Origin: Streptomyces sp. ICC1
GTDB lineage: Bacteria; Actinomycetota; Actinomycetes; Streptomycetales; Streptomycetaceae
Direction: 5' to 3'
DNA length: 64,000 bases
Assembly: GCF_003287935.1 (NCBI RefSeq)
Contig: NZ_CP030287.1
Location: 3,066,267 to 3,130,266 of the forward strand
The notes under the pieces: generated by a model
Told to the model about the DNA's origin: nothing
The model's database searches: none
What the model saw: only the letters and a program-made list of their open reading frames with translations
In this document: piece by piece, positions 7,714 to 16,329 of the stretch
Numbering within the stretch: the first letter of the stretch is position 1
How the letters are laid out: each line of letters begins with the position of its first letter
Made by a program: the position numbers and the translations under genes

Positions 7714-9129
7714 GTGGCGGATTCTGAGCCCGATGTCACGAGACCGAAGGCGGGACCGGTGGAGGCACATCCTTTGGGGGCACATCCTTTGGGGGCACAG
7801 CCGGCAGTGCTGGACAGGGACGGCGTGGACCGCGCGCTGGCCCGGCTGGGCGCGGAGCACGAGGCCGTCGAGACCTCGCTGCTCGCGCTCCAGGACCACT
7901 CCGGGCGGCGGCTGCTGGAGGGCGCCGGGCTGACCGGGGTCACCAAGGAGCGGTGGGCCGTGGCGGACGCGGCCATCACCCGGCTGTGGCGCTACTTCGA
8001 CGCCTACAGCGGTGCGCTGGCCGCTGCCCGCGAGATCCGGGAGCGGCGGCGCTGGCCGAGCCGCGAGGACCTGGTCGAGCTGACCGACCGGCTGTGCGGG
8101 CCCGGGGTGCTGATCGCCGGGGCCGCGGTGGAGGGCGCCGCGCTCGCTGAGCGGTTCTCGCTCGCGGAGCTGGTGTCCCGGATGAACGAGCTGTACGCGG
8201 GCTCCCTGGACGTGGTGGTGGCCGCCGATTCGGTGTGGTCCGCGCTGCCCGCCCGGATCGACCTGCTCTCCGCCGAGCTGCACCGCACCCGCGCGCTCGC
8301 CCACTCGGTCGGGGTCCGTCCGGGGGAGCACCCCTCGGGGGACGACCTGGAGGCCATCACCGCCGAGCTGGCGGACCTGCGGGCGCGGGTGATCGAGGAC
8401 CCGCTGGCGTTCTGGGTCGCGGTGTCGGGGAGTTCGGCGCCGGGCGGCGGCCGGCCCGACACCGGGCGGTACGACCGGGCCGCCCTCGCGCTGGAGGACG
8501 TGCGCCGGGAGGTGGAGGCGGTGCTGGACGTCCGGCAGGACTCCGAGCAGCGGCTGATCGGCCTGCGGGACGTGCTCTCCCGGGCCGACCGGACCCTGGC
8601 GGAGGCCCGGGTGGCGCGCGGCGAGGTGCTGGCGAAGATCGCCGCGTCCGAGGTGCCCGCGGTGAGCGGTCCGCCGACGGCGCTGCAGGAGCAGCTGTCG
8701 GCGGCGGCCGAGTACCGGCGCCGGTCCCAGTGGCACCGGCTGTCCCCGCTGCTGGAGTCGTTGGAGGAGCGGGCCGAGGAGGAACTGCTGCGGGCCCGTG
8801 AATCGTTGACCGCGGTGACGGCCCCGCTCGCGGTGCGGGCGGAGCTGCGCGGGCGGCTCGACGCCTACAAGGCGAAGGTGGCCCGGCACGGGATGGCGGA
8901 GGACCCGCTGCTGATCGAGCGGTACGACACGGCCCGGCGGATGCTGTGGAGCGCGCCCTGCGATCTGCGGGCCGCCGAGCAGGCGGTGCTGCGCTACCAA
9001 TGGGCGACGGCCGAGACCCTGGTACCGCAGCAGCAACCACAGCAACACGAGCAACACGGGCACCAGCAACAGCAACAGCAGGCTTCGGATCGGGAGTGGC
9101 CCGCCGGGCCGGGAGAGGGGGACGCGTGA
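7714..9129 (+). CDS. Uncharacterised coiled-coil protein in the pknG locus
   Basis: A 471-residue soluble protein that I cannot assign to a family. It is mostly helical with long stretches rich in Ala, Glu, Leu and Arg that suggest coiled coil (for example around residues 25-75, 180-225 and 260-330). The last 35 residues are Gln/His-rich (runs of Q near 445-460). The N-terminus contains a repeated HPLGA pair from a tandem DNA repeat at 7765-7800. GTG 7714 follows TGAGG, and the 3' end overlaps pknG by 4 bp (GTGA). Its place between the binding protein and the kinase suggests an adaptor or scaffold in the pathway, which is inference only. Confidence 0.75.
   Translation: MADSEPDVTRPKAGPVEAHPLGAHPLGAQPAVLDRDGVDRALARLGAEHEAVETSLLALQDHSGRRLLEGAGLTGVTKERWAVADAAITRLWRYFDAYSGALAAAREIRERRRWPSREDLVELTDRLCGPGVLIAGAAVEGAALAERFSLAELVSRMNELYAGSLDVVVAADSVWSALPARIDLLSAELHRTRALAHSVGVRPGEHPSGDDLEAITAELADLRARVIEDPLAFWVAVSGSSAPGGGRPDTGRYDRAALALEDVRREVEAVLDVRQDSEQRLIGLRDVLSRADRTLAEARVARGEVLAKIAASEVPAVSGPPTALQEQLSAAAEYRRRSQWHRLSPLLESLEERAEEELLRARESLTAVTAPLAVRAELRGRLDAYKAKVARHGMAEDPLLIERYDTARRMLWSAPCDLRAAEQAVLRYQWATAETLVPQQQPQQHEQHGHQQQQQQASDREWPAGPGEGDA
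7765..7800 (+). repeat. Tandem 15-bp repeat in the coiled-coil gene
   Basis: Two adjacent copies of GCACATCCTTTGGGG encode HPLGA twice. The codons CAT, CCT and TTG are rare in this GC-rich genome, so the stretch stands out from the flanking sequence. The repeat unit is a whole number of codons. Confidence 0.7.
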
Positions 9130-11939
9130 GTCTGATCGCGGCGGCGTGCATGCGCCCCGGCTGCCCCGGCTCGTACGAGGACATGGGCGGCGGCGAGCTG
9201 TACTGCGACACCTGCGGCCTCGCGCCGGCCGGCGCGGTCGCGGCGGGCGCCGAGCAGCTGGTGTCGGTGCCGACGGCGATGACGAGCGCGGCGCGCCACG
9301 GGGATTCGCAGGGCTCCCAGGGGTCCCACGGGTCCGGGCGGTCCTCCTCCTCGGCCTCCTCGCGGGCCTCGCGGTCCTCGCGGTCGTCCTCCTCCCGGCG
9401 CTCCGTGTCGGGCCGGCTCTCGCGCGCGCTCACGGGCGCCGCGTCCACCCGGTCGGTGTCGGTGCGCAGTTCGGGCTCGGCCCCCTCGGCCTCGGGCCGC
9501 AGCCGGCTCGGGGCAGGGCTGGTCAACGTACCGGAGGTGCCGCGTCCGGATCCTTCGGAGTCGGTGCTGGAGAATCCGGAGGTCCCGGAGCGCAAGCGGT
9601 TCTGCTCGCGCTCGGACTGCGGTGCTCCGGTGGGCCGGGCGCGCGGTGAGCGGCCGGGACGGACGGAAGGTTTCTGCACCAAGTGCGGGCACCCGTACTC
9701 CTTCGTGCCGAAGCTGCACGCGGGCGACCTGGTCCACGGCCAGTACGAGGTCGCGGGCTGCCTCGCGCACGGCGGCCTCGGCTGGGTCTACCTCGCGGTG
9801 GACCGGGCCGTCTCGGACCGGTGGGTGGTGCTCAAGGGCCTGCTGGACACCGGCGACCAGGACGCCATGGCGGCCGCGATCTCGGAGCGGCGCTTCCTCG
9901 CGGAGATCGAGCACTCCAACATCGTGCGGATCTACAACTTCGTGGAGCACCTGGACCAGCGGACCGGTTCGCTGGACGGGTACATCGTGATGGAGTACGT
10001 CGGCGGCAAATCGCTCAAGGAGATCGCCAACGAGCGGCGGCGGACGGACGGGCGGCGCGATCCGCTGCCCGTGGAGCAGGCCTGCGCGTACGGCATCGAG
10101 GCCCTGGAGGCACTCGGCCACCTGCACAGCAGGAACCTCCTGTACTGCGACTTCAAGGTCGACAACGCCATCCAGCAGGCCGACCAGCTGAAGCTGATCG
10201 ACATGGGCGCGGTGCGGCGGATGGACGACGAGGAGTCGGCCATCTACGGCACCGTGGGCTACCAGGCGCCGGAGGTCGCGGAGGTCGGCCCCTCGGTCGC
10301 CTCCGACCTGTACACGGTGGCGCGCACGCTGGCCGTCCTGACCTTCGACTTCCAGGGTTACACCAACGTCTTCGTGGACTCGCTGCCGGACCCGGAGCAC
10401 ATCGAGGTGTTCGGGCGGTACGAGTCGTTCTACCGGCTGCTGGTACGGGCAACCGACCCCGATCCGGGCCGGCGCTTCTCCTCGGCGCAGGAGATGGCGG
10501 ACCAGCTGACGGGAGTGCTGCGCGAGGTCGTCGCGCTCCAGACGGGCCGGCCGAGGCCGCAGGTCTCCACGCTGTTCGGGCCGGAGCTGCGGGTCCCGGA
10601 CGACCGGCTGTTCACCGACGAGCCGGGAGCGGAGGTCTCCCGGCTGGGCAGGCGGCCCCCGAAGCGCCGCAGGACGGTCCGGGGTCCGGCCGTTCCGGCG
10701 ACCGGGGCCGGTCTTCCCCCGGCCTCCGTCCCGGGCTCGGCCGCCGGGTTCGGCCCGGGTGCGGGTCAGGGTGCCGGGTTCGGCCCGGGTGTGGGTGGGG
10801 GTCAGGGTGCGGGGTTCGGCCCGGGTGCGGCCGCGCCGGCCGCCGACCCGCTGGTGGCCCCCTCGGCGGCGCCGATCACGGGCTACGGAGCGTCCGGGCT
10901 CGTGACCACGGCGACGCACAAGGCCGCCGGTCCGGCCGTGCCCGCGCCGCGCCGCGCCCCGGCGGCCGTGGAGCCGGCGTCCGCCCCGGCCGCCGGGCGG
11001 CGGCCCGAGCTGTCGACGCTGGCCCCCCGCGTGGCCGCGCTGGCGCTGCCGGTTCCGCTGGTCGACGCCGCCGACCTCAACGCCGGATTCCTGGCGGGCC
11101 TGCTGGCCTCCGCCCCGGCCGACCTGCTGGCCGCCCTCGGCTCGGCACCGGCCGAATCCGCCGAGCTGCGGCTGCGGGAGCTCCGGGCCCGGCTGGAGCT
11201 GGGCGAGGCCGACGCGTCCCAGGTCTTCGAGGCACTGGCCGCGCTGGAGGCCCGCCATCCGGACGACTGGCGGGTGGTGTGGGCCCGCGGCATCGCCTCG
11301 CTGGCCGTCGGGGAGGACGAGACGGCGGCGCTGTCCTTCGACGCCGTCTACGACGCCTTCCCCGGCGAGCCCGCGCCGAAGCTGGCGCTGGGCCTGTGCG
11401 CCGAGGTCCTGGGGCAGCTGGACAACGCCGCCGAGTACTACCGCCTGGTGTGGGCCACCGACCCCGGCTTCGTCGGGGCCGCCTTCGGGCTGGCCCGGGT
11501 GCAGCTGGCCGCCGGGGACCGGGGCGGAGCCGTGCGCACCCTGGAGTCCGTACCGGAGGCCTCGATCCACTACACCGCCGCGCGGGTGGCGGCCGTACGG
11601 GCACGCCTGCGCGACCGGTCACCGCAGGAAGCCCTGCTGCCCGATCTGGCGGCGACCGCGGCCCAGGTGGAGGCACTGGGGAGGCTCGGCCTGGACTCGG
11701 TGCGCCACGAGCGCCTGAGGGCGGAGGTTCTGGGCTCGGCGCTGGACTGGGTACTGTCGGGTAGCCGGGGTTCCGACCCCGGAGGCACCTCGCTGTTCGG
11801 CTGCCAACTGGACGAGCGGGGGCTGCGCTTCGGCCTGGAGCGCTCGTTCCGCGTGCTGGCACGGCTGGCACAGCGGGGCGAGGAGAGGATCGAACTGGTG
11901 GAGCGGGCAAACCGTTTCCGTCCACGGACGTGGGTGTGA
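9126..11939 (+). CDS. pknG-like: PknG-type serine/threonine protein kinase
   Basis: A 937-residue cytosolic kinase with the PknG plan. Two Cys pairs near the N-terminus (Cys8/13 and 27/30) precede a Ser-rich linker, and a second rubredoxin-like cluster (FCSRSDC, then FCTKCG) lies near 160-190. The kinase domain follows: glycine loop AHGGLGWVYLA, lysine in VVLKGL, catalytic Asp in LLYCDFKVDN and metal Asp in LIDMGA, where DFG is altered as in PknG. A Gly/Pro-rich linker leads to a helical TPR-like C-terminal half (about 640-930). Mycobacterial PknG is about 750 residues, so this one is longer. GTG 9126 overlaps the upstream stop. Family members respond to amino acids and control 2-oxoglutarate metabolism. 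Confidence 0.9.
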   Translation: MSLIAAACMRPGCPGSYEDMGGGELYCDTCGLAPAGAVAAGAEQLVSVPTAMTSAARHGDSQGSQGSHGSGRSSSSASSRASRSSRSSSSRRSVSGRLSRALTGAASTRSVSVRSSGSAPSASGRSRLGAGLVNVPEVPRPDPSESVLENPEVPERKRFCSRSDCGAPVGRARGERPGRTEGFCTKCGHPYSFVPKLHAGDLVHGQYEVAGCLAHGGLGWVYLAVDRAVSDRWVVLKGLLDTGDQDAMAAAISERRFLAEIEHSNIVRIYNFVEHLDQRTGSLDGYIVMEYVGGKSLKEIANERRRTDGRRDPLPVEQACAYGIEALEALGHLHSRNLLYCDFKVDNAIQQADQLKLIDMGAVRRMDDEESAIYGTVGYQAPEVAEVGPSVASDLYTVARTLAVLTFDFQGYTNVFVDSLPDPEHIEVFGRYESFYRLLVRATDPDPGRRFSSAQEMADQLTGVLREVVALQTGRPRPQVSTLFGPELRVPDDRLFTDEPGAEVSRLGRRPPKRRRTVRGPAVPATGAGLPPASVPGSAAGFGPGAGQGAGFGPGVGGGQGAGFGPGAAAPAADPLVAPSAAPITGYGASGLVTTATHKAAGPAVPAPRRAPAAVEPASAPAAGRRPELSTLAPRVAALALPVPLVDAADLNAGFLAGLLASAPADLLAALGSAPAESAELRLRELRARLELGEADASQVFEALAALEARHPDDWRVVWARGIASLAVGEDETAALSFDAVYDAFPGEPAPKLALGLCAEVLGQLDNAAEYYRLVWATDPGFVGAAFGLARVQLAAGDRGGAVRTLESVPEASIHYTAARVAAVRARLRDRSPQEALLPDLAATAAQVEALGRLGLDSVRHERLRAEVLGSALDWVLSGSRGSDPGGTSLFGCQLDERGLRFGLERSFRVLARLAQRGEERIELVERANRFRPRTWV

Positions 11940-11942
11940 TTG

Positions 11943-13727
11943 ATGTCGATGCATCGGCCGTCGGGCTGCCCCAGCTGCGCGGAACCCCTGGAAGAGGGTG
12001 ACCGTTTCTGCGGATTCTGCGGACACGCCCTCACGGCCTCCGGCCCAGCGGCCTCCGCCCCCACCGGGCCGGCCGCCGCCGTGACCGCCCCGGCTCCGGC
12101 CTCGGCTCCGGTTCCGCCACCGGCTCCGGCTCCGCTCGCCCCTGCCGCGGAACCGGCGGATCCGGCCGCGGGGATCGCGGCCGGCGGGATTCCGGCCGGC
12201 GTTCCGGCCACGCGCGGCCGACCGGCGCCCGACGAGGTGCTCGCACCCCTGTCCTCCGGCGGCTCCGCCCCCGGCGGGTACGGCGCGCCGGCCGCCGCCG
12301 GGTACCCGGGCGGCGAGCCCGCGCCCGGCTGGGGCAGCACCTCCACGGCCGCACCCACCCTGGTCTCCGGGGTCGCCGGCTGGACCGACCCGGCCCCGGC
12401 GGACGCCCACGCGACGGCTCCGCGCTCCGCGGCACCGGACGGCGGCCCCGACCCGGCGCCCGATGCCCGGTCCCGGTACGACGGCCCCGTCCCGCAGCCC
12501 CAGCACCCGGCGGGCGGAGCCCCGTACGGCGCCGCGGCGCCGCAGGGCCCGGACCCCTTCGGCCCCACCGTCCCGCTCGGCCAGGGCTCCGCAGGCGCCT
12601 CGGGCTCCGCAGGCGCCTCGGGACACGAGGGCTCCGGGCACGCTCCGGAGCCGGACGGCCCGTACGGCGACCCCGGTCCCGGTTCCGGTCCCGGTTCCAC
12701 TTCCGGTTCCGGTTCCGCGGACCAGGCCCCGTACGGCGCTCCCGCCCCGCAGGGCGACGGCTCCGCGCACGAAGCCCCGTACGGCGGCGGCGAGCCGGAG
12801 TCCGGCGGGAAGACCTGCGTCGCGTGCCGCGCCGGGCGGGTGGACACCGACGGCTACTGCGAGCACTGCGGCCACGCGCAGCCCCGGGAGCGTGACCACC
12901 TCGAAGAGGAGCTCGGGAGCGTCGCCGCCGTCAGCGACCGCGGGCTGCGCCACCACCGCAACGAGGACTCCTTCGCCGTGGCGGCCACCGCGCTGCCCGA
13001 CGGGTCCGCCGCCACCGTGGCCATCGTCTGCGACGGCGTGTCCTCCGCCAGCCGCCCCGACGAGGCTTCGGCCGCCGCCGCGGGCGCCGCCAACGAGGCA
13101 CTGCTCGAGGCGCTCCCCCGCGGCGCCCACCCCCAGGAGGCCATGCACGAGGCGATCCTGGCCGCCGCCGCGGCCGTCAACGCCCTCGCGCCCGAGGTGC
13201 CCGGCGCCCAGAACGCCCCCGCCTGCACCCTGGTCGGCGCCGTCGTCAGCGGCGGCCTGCTGACCATCGGCTGGGTCGGCGACAGCCGTGCCTACTGGGT
13301 CCCGGACGACCGTGCCGCGCTCCCCCGCCGGCTCACCGAGGACGACTCCTGGGCCGCGCAGATGGTCGCGGCGGGCCTGATGGGCGAGGCCGAGGCCTAC
13401 GCCGACGTCCGCGCGCACGCCATCACCGGCTGGCTCGGGGCCGACGCGTACGACCTGGAACCGCACACCGCCACCTTCAAGCCCGACCACGACGGCGTGG
13501 TCGTGGTGTGCACCGACGGACTGTGGAACTACGCCGAGTCGGCGCGGGACCTGGCCCAGGTGCTCCCCTCCGACGCCGCCGTCCGGCCCCTGCACAGCGC
13601 GCAGGTCCTGGTGGGCCACGCGCTCGACGGCGGCGGGCACGACAACGTCACCGTGGCCGTCGTCCCGTTCTCCGCGCCGCCGCAGAGCCCGTCCGCGAGC
13701 CCCGCCGCCCCGCAGGCCCAGGCCTGA
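11943..13727 (+). CDS. PP2C-type Ser/Thr phosphatase with two zinc ribbons
   Basis: A 594-residue protein. An N-terminal zinc ribbon (Cys9, 12, 23, 26) is followed by about 250 residues of Ala/Pro/Gly-rich linker, a second zinc ribbon (CVAC then CEHC, near 290-310) and a PP2C domain. PP2C metal motifs are visible: RHHRNEDS, CDGVSS, GDSRAYW, CTDGLWNY and GGHDNVTVAV. It should reverse Ser/Thr phosphorylation, most likely by the kinase encoded 3 bp upstream. ATG 11943 is preferred over TTG 11940; ATG 11949 is also possible. The matching zinc ribbons in kinase, phosphatase and FHA protein suggest a shared docking scheme (inference). Confidence 0.9.
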   Translation: MSMHRPSGCPSCAEPLEEGDRFCGFCGHALTASGPAASAPTGPAAAVTAPAPASAPVPPPAPAPLAPAAEPADPAAGIAAGGIPAGVPATRGRPAPDEVLAPLSSGGSAPGGYGAPAAAGYPGGEPAPGWGSTSTAAPTLVSGVAGWTDPAPADAHATAPRSAAPDGGPDPAPDARSRYDGPVPQPQHPAGGAPYGAAAPQGPDPFGPTVPLGQGSAGASGSAGASGHEGSGHAPEPDGPYGDPGPGSGPGSTSGSGSADQAPYGAPAPQGDGSAHEAPYGGGEPESGGKTCVACRAGRVDTDGYCEHCGHAQPRERDHLEEELGSVAAVSDRGLRHHRNEDSFAVAATALPDGSAATVAIVCDGVSSASRPDEASAAAAGAANEALLEALPRGAHPQEAMHEAILAAAAAVNALAPEVPGAQNAPACTLVGAVVSGGLLTIGWVGDSRAYWVPDDRAALPRRLTEDDSWAAQMVAAGLMGEAEAYADVRAHAITGWLGADAYDLEPHTATFKPDHDGVVVVCTDGLWNYAESARDLAQVLPSDAAVRPLHSAQVLVGHALDGGGHDNVTVAVVPFSAPPQSPSASPAAPQAQA

Positions 13728-13753
13728 CACCCGTCCCCGAGGAGTACCGACCG

Positions 13754-15079
13754 ATGGCGAACTTCGCCAAGCCGAGTGCCCCGCGCTTCAGCGTGGAGGT
13801 GTACCAGAACGAGTTCCTCCCCGAGGGCGGCCGCGACGTCCACGCGATCGTCACGGTCACGTCCACGGGCGGGGCCACCGCCGCCCGGACCCCCGTGGCC
13901 GCGGGCGGCGCCGCCGTCGTGATCATGGTCGACTGCTCGGGCTCCATGGAGTACCCGCCCGACAAGATGCGCGGAGCCCGCGAGGCCACCGCCGCGGCCA
14001 TCGACACGCTCCGCGACGGCACCGCCTTCGCCGTGATCGCCGGCACGCACGTGGCCAAGGAGGTCTACCCGGGCCAGGGCCGCCTCGCGACCGCCGACGC
14101 GGCCACCCGCGCCCAGGCCAAGGGGGCCCTGCGCGGGCTCTCCTCCGGCGGCGGCACCGCCATCGGCACCTGGCTCCGCCTGGCCGACGGCCTGCTGCGC
14201 GGGGCCGGCGCCACGATAAAGCACGGGATCCTGCTGACCGACGGGCGCAACGAGCACGAGGAGCCGGCCGTCCTGCGCGCCGCCCTCGACGCCTGCGCGG
14301 GCCGGTTCACCTGTGACGCCCGCGGCGTGGGAACCGACTGGGAGGTCAAGGAGGTCACCGGGATCGCGAGCGCGCTGCTCGGCACCGCCGACATCGTGGC
14401 CGACCCGGCCCACCTCGCCGAGGACTTCACGCTCATGATGGAGAACGCCATGGGCAAGGAGGTCGCGGACGTCGCGCTGCGCCTGTGGACCCCGGTGGGC
14501 GTGGAGATCCAGTACGTCAAGCAGGTCGCCCCGGCCGTCCAGGACGTGACGGACCGCCGCACGCAGGCGGGCCCGCGCGCCGGGGACTACCCGACGGGTT
14601 CGTGGGGCGACGAGTCCCGCGAGTACCACGTGTGCGTCCGGGTCCCCAGCGCGTCCGTCGGCCAGGAGATGCTGGCCGCCCGCGCCACGCTCGTCATGCC
14701 GGGGGCGCCGGGCGATGCCCCGGCCGTCCTCGCCCAGGGCCTGGTCCGCGCCGTGTGGACGGACGACCTCGCCGCGTCCACCGCCATCAACCCGCAGGTG
14801 GCGCACTACACCGGGCAGGCGGAGCTCGCGCAGGCTATCCAACAGGGCCTGGAAGCCCGCAAAATGGGCGATGTCGGTGGCGCCACGGCCAAACTCGGCC
14901 GAGCCGTCCAGCTCGCGAGCGCCTCGGGCAACGCGGACACCGCGAAGCTCTTGGCCAAGGTGGTCGATGTCGTCGATGCGGCGGCGGGTACTGTGCGGCT
15001 GAAGGCCAAGGTCGCCGACGCTGACGAAATGACCCTTGAAACGCGTTCGACCCAAACCGTTCGAGTGAAGAAAGCCTGA
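13754..15079 (+). CDS. VWA-domain protein of the pknG locus
   Basis: A 441-residue soluble protein with a von Willebrand A domain. The metal-ion-dependent adhesion motif DCSGSM is near residues 58-63, with the conserved threonine in SGGGTAIGTW and the distal aspartate in LLTDGRNEH. A beta-rich middle and a helical C-terminal domain follow (TAKLGRAVQLA, then ending RVKKA). VWA domains hold protein partners through a bound metal. There is no signal peptide. The gene starts 26 bp after the phosphatase with GAGGAG upstream, so it is in the same operon. It could be a substrate, an assembly factor or an effector of the kinase pathway. Confidence 0.88.
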   Translation: MANFAKPSAPRFSVEVYQNEFLPEGGRDVHAIVTVTSTGGATAARTPVAAGGAAVVIMVDCSGSMEYPPDKMRGAREATAAAIDTLRDGTAFAVIAGTHVAKEVYPGQGRLATADAATRAQAKGALRGLSSGGGTAIGTWLRLADGLLRGAGATIKHGILLTDGRNEHEEPAVLRAALDACAGRFTCDARGVGTDWEVKEVTGIASALLGTADIVADPAHLAEDFTLMMENAMGKEVADVALRLWTPVGVEIQYVKQVAPAVQDVTDRRTQAGPRAGDYPTGSWGDESREYHVCVRVPSASVGQEMLAARATLVMPGAPGDAPAVLAQGLVRAVWTDDLAASTAINPQVAHYTGQAELAQAIQQGLEARKMGDVGGATAKLGRAVQLASASGNADTAKLLAKVVDVVDAAAGTVRLKAKVADADEMTLETRSTQTVRVKKA

Positions 15080-15167
15080 CCGCCAGGTCGGGCCCGCACG
15101 CTGGACAAGCCGAAGACGAAGAAGTGGACCCGCCTCGACCGGGCGGGAAGAAGGAGGAAGCGCCGCG

Positions 15168-16235
15168 ATGCCGACCTGCCCGAACGGGCACCAGTCCGCC
15201 TCCGACGACTGGTGCGAGGTCTGCGGCCACCGCATGGCTGCCCCCACGGGCAACCCCGGGGCGCCCTCCTACGGCTACGGCTACCCTCCCACCGGCGAGC
15301 CGACCGCCCAGGCCGAGCTCTGCCCGCAGTGCCGGACCCCGCGCGAGGCCATGGCCCCGTTCTGCGAGGAGTGCCGGTACAACTTCCTGACCCGTACGGC
15401 GACTTCGTACACGCCCCTCGCCCCGGACGCGGGACCGGGCGCGGGACCGGGCACTGGCCAGGGCGCCGGCCAGGGTGCGCACGGCGGCCCCGGCGGCGCC
15501 GGGACCCGGACCATGGGCACGCCGGGCCCGCCGCCGCCCTCTCCGGGCGCGCCGTCGGCCCCGCCCGCGTACTCCCAGGACCACTTCGACTACCAGGGCT
15601 CGCGGCCCTCCCGGGTCAACCGGCCGGCCGAGCCGCTGCAGCGCGAGGACGACTGGATGCTGCCGCCCCCGGCGCACCAGGAGTACCAGCAGCCCCAGTA
15701 CCAGCAGCAGCCCCCGCCGCCCCAGCAGCAGCAGCCTCAGTACCAGCAACCGGGGCAGTACCCGCCGCCGCAGCCGCAAGGGCACCACCAGCAGCCCCAC
15801 CAGCCCTTCCCGCCCCAGCCGCAGGGCGGCGGCGCCTGGACCGCGACCATCGGCCCGGACCGCTCGTACTTCATGGCGATGATGCACCGCAGCGGTCCCG
15901 AGGCCGCCGGGCTCAGCCTGCCCGCGTACTCCCCCGAGCAGCACCTGCCGCTCACCGGGGGCCAGATCACCATCGGCCGCCGCCGCGCCTCGACGGGCGA
16001 GTCCCCCGACATCGACCTGTCGGTGCCCCCGGAGGACCCGGGCGTCTCGCACCAGCACGCGGTGCTCGTCCAGCAGCCCGACGGCAGCTGGGCGGTGGTG
16101 GACCAGAACTCCACCAACGGGACGACCATCAACGGGGGCGAGGAGTCCATCCAGCCCTACGTGCCGGTCCCCCTCGGCGACGGCGACCGCGTCCACGTCG
16201 GCGCCTGGACCACGATCACCGTCCGGCGCGGCTGA
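15168..16235 (+). CDS. FHA-domain protein with N-terminal zinc ribbons
   Basis: A 355-residue protein with a zinc ribbon at the N-terminus (Cys4, His8, Cys16, Cys19), a second Cys-pair set near 48-68 (CPQC and CEEC), a Pro/Gln-rich linker (about 90-215) and a C-terminal FHA domain. The FHA core is intact: ITIGRRR, VSHQHAVL and DQNSTNGTTING. FHA domains bind phosphothreonine, so this is the natural reader of the upstream kinase. It lacks the short N-terminal Thr motif of GarA/OdhI, so it is not simply a GarA orthologue. It is the last gene before the terminator; an AAGGAGG site precedes ATG 15168. Confidence 0.9.
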   Translation: MPTCPNGHQSASDDWCEVCGHRMAAPTGNPGAPSYGYGYPPTGEPTAQAELCPQCRTPREAMAPFCEECRYNFLTRTATSYTPLAPDAGPGAGPGTGQGAGQGAHGGPGGAGTRTMGTPGPPPPSPGAPSAPPAYSQDHFDYQGSRPSRVNRPAEPLQREDDWMLPPPAHQEYQQPQYQQQPPPPQQQQPQYQQPGQYPPPQPQGHHQQPHQPFPPQPQGGGAWTATIGPDRSYFMAMMHRSGPEAAGLSLPAYSPEQHLPLTGGQITIGRRRASTGESPDIDLSVPPEDPGVSHQHAVLVQQPDGSWAVVDQNSTNGTTINGGEESIQPYVPVPLGDGDRVHVGAWTTITVRRG

Positions 16236-16281
16236 CCGGGCGCGTCTGACCCGGCGCGGCCGCGGGTCCTGAACGCGGCGA

Positions 16282-16314
16282 AGCCCTCCGGCGACACACC
16301 GGAGGGCTCCGTTT
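16282..16314 (+). terminator. Rho-independent terminator after the FHA gene
   Basis: A perfect 10-bp stem (AGCCCTCCGG at 16282-16291, CCGGAGGGCT at 16299-16308) with a 7-nt loop, followed by CCGTTTT. It lies 46 bp after the FHA stop and 15 bp before the end of the convergent membrane-protein gene. It closes the seven-gene operon and may serve both directions. Confidence 0.85.
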
Positions 16315-16329
16315 TCGGACCGGGGATGC

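Noticed and set aside
15168..16235. FHA protein as a GarA/OdhI orthologue
   Set aside because: GarA is about 160 residues with an N-terminal Thr-Thr phosphorylation motif. This protein is 355 residues with zinc ribbons and a Pro/Gln linker and shows no such motif.
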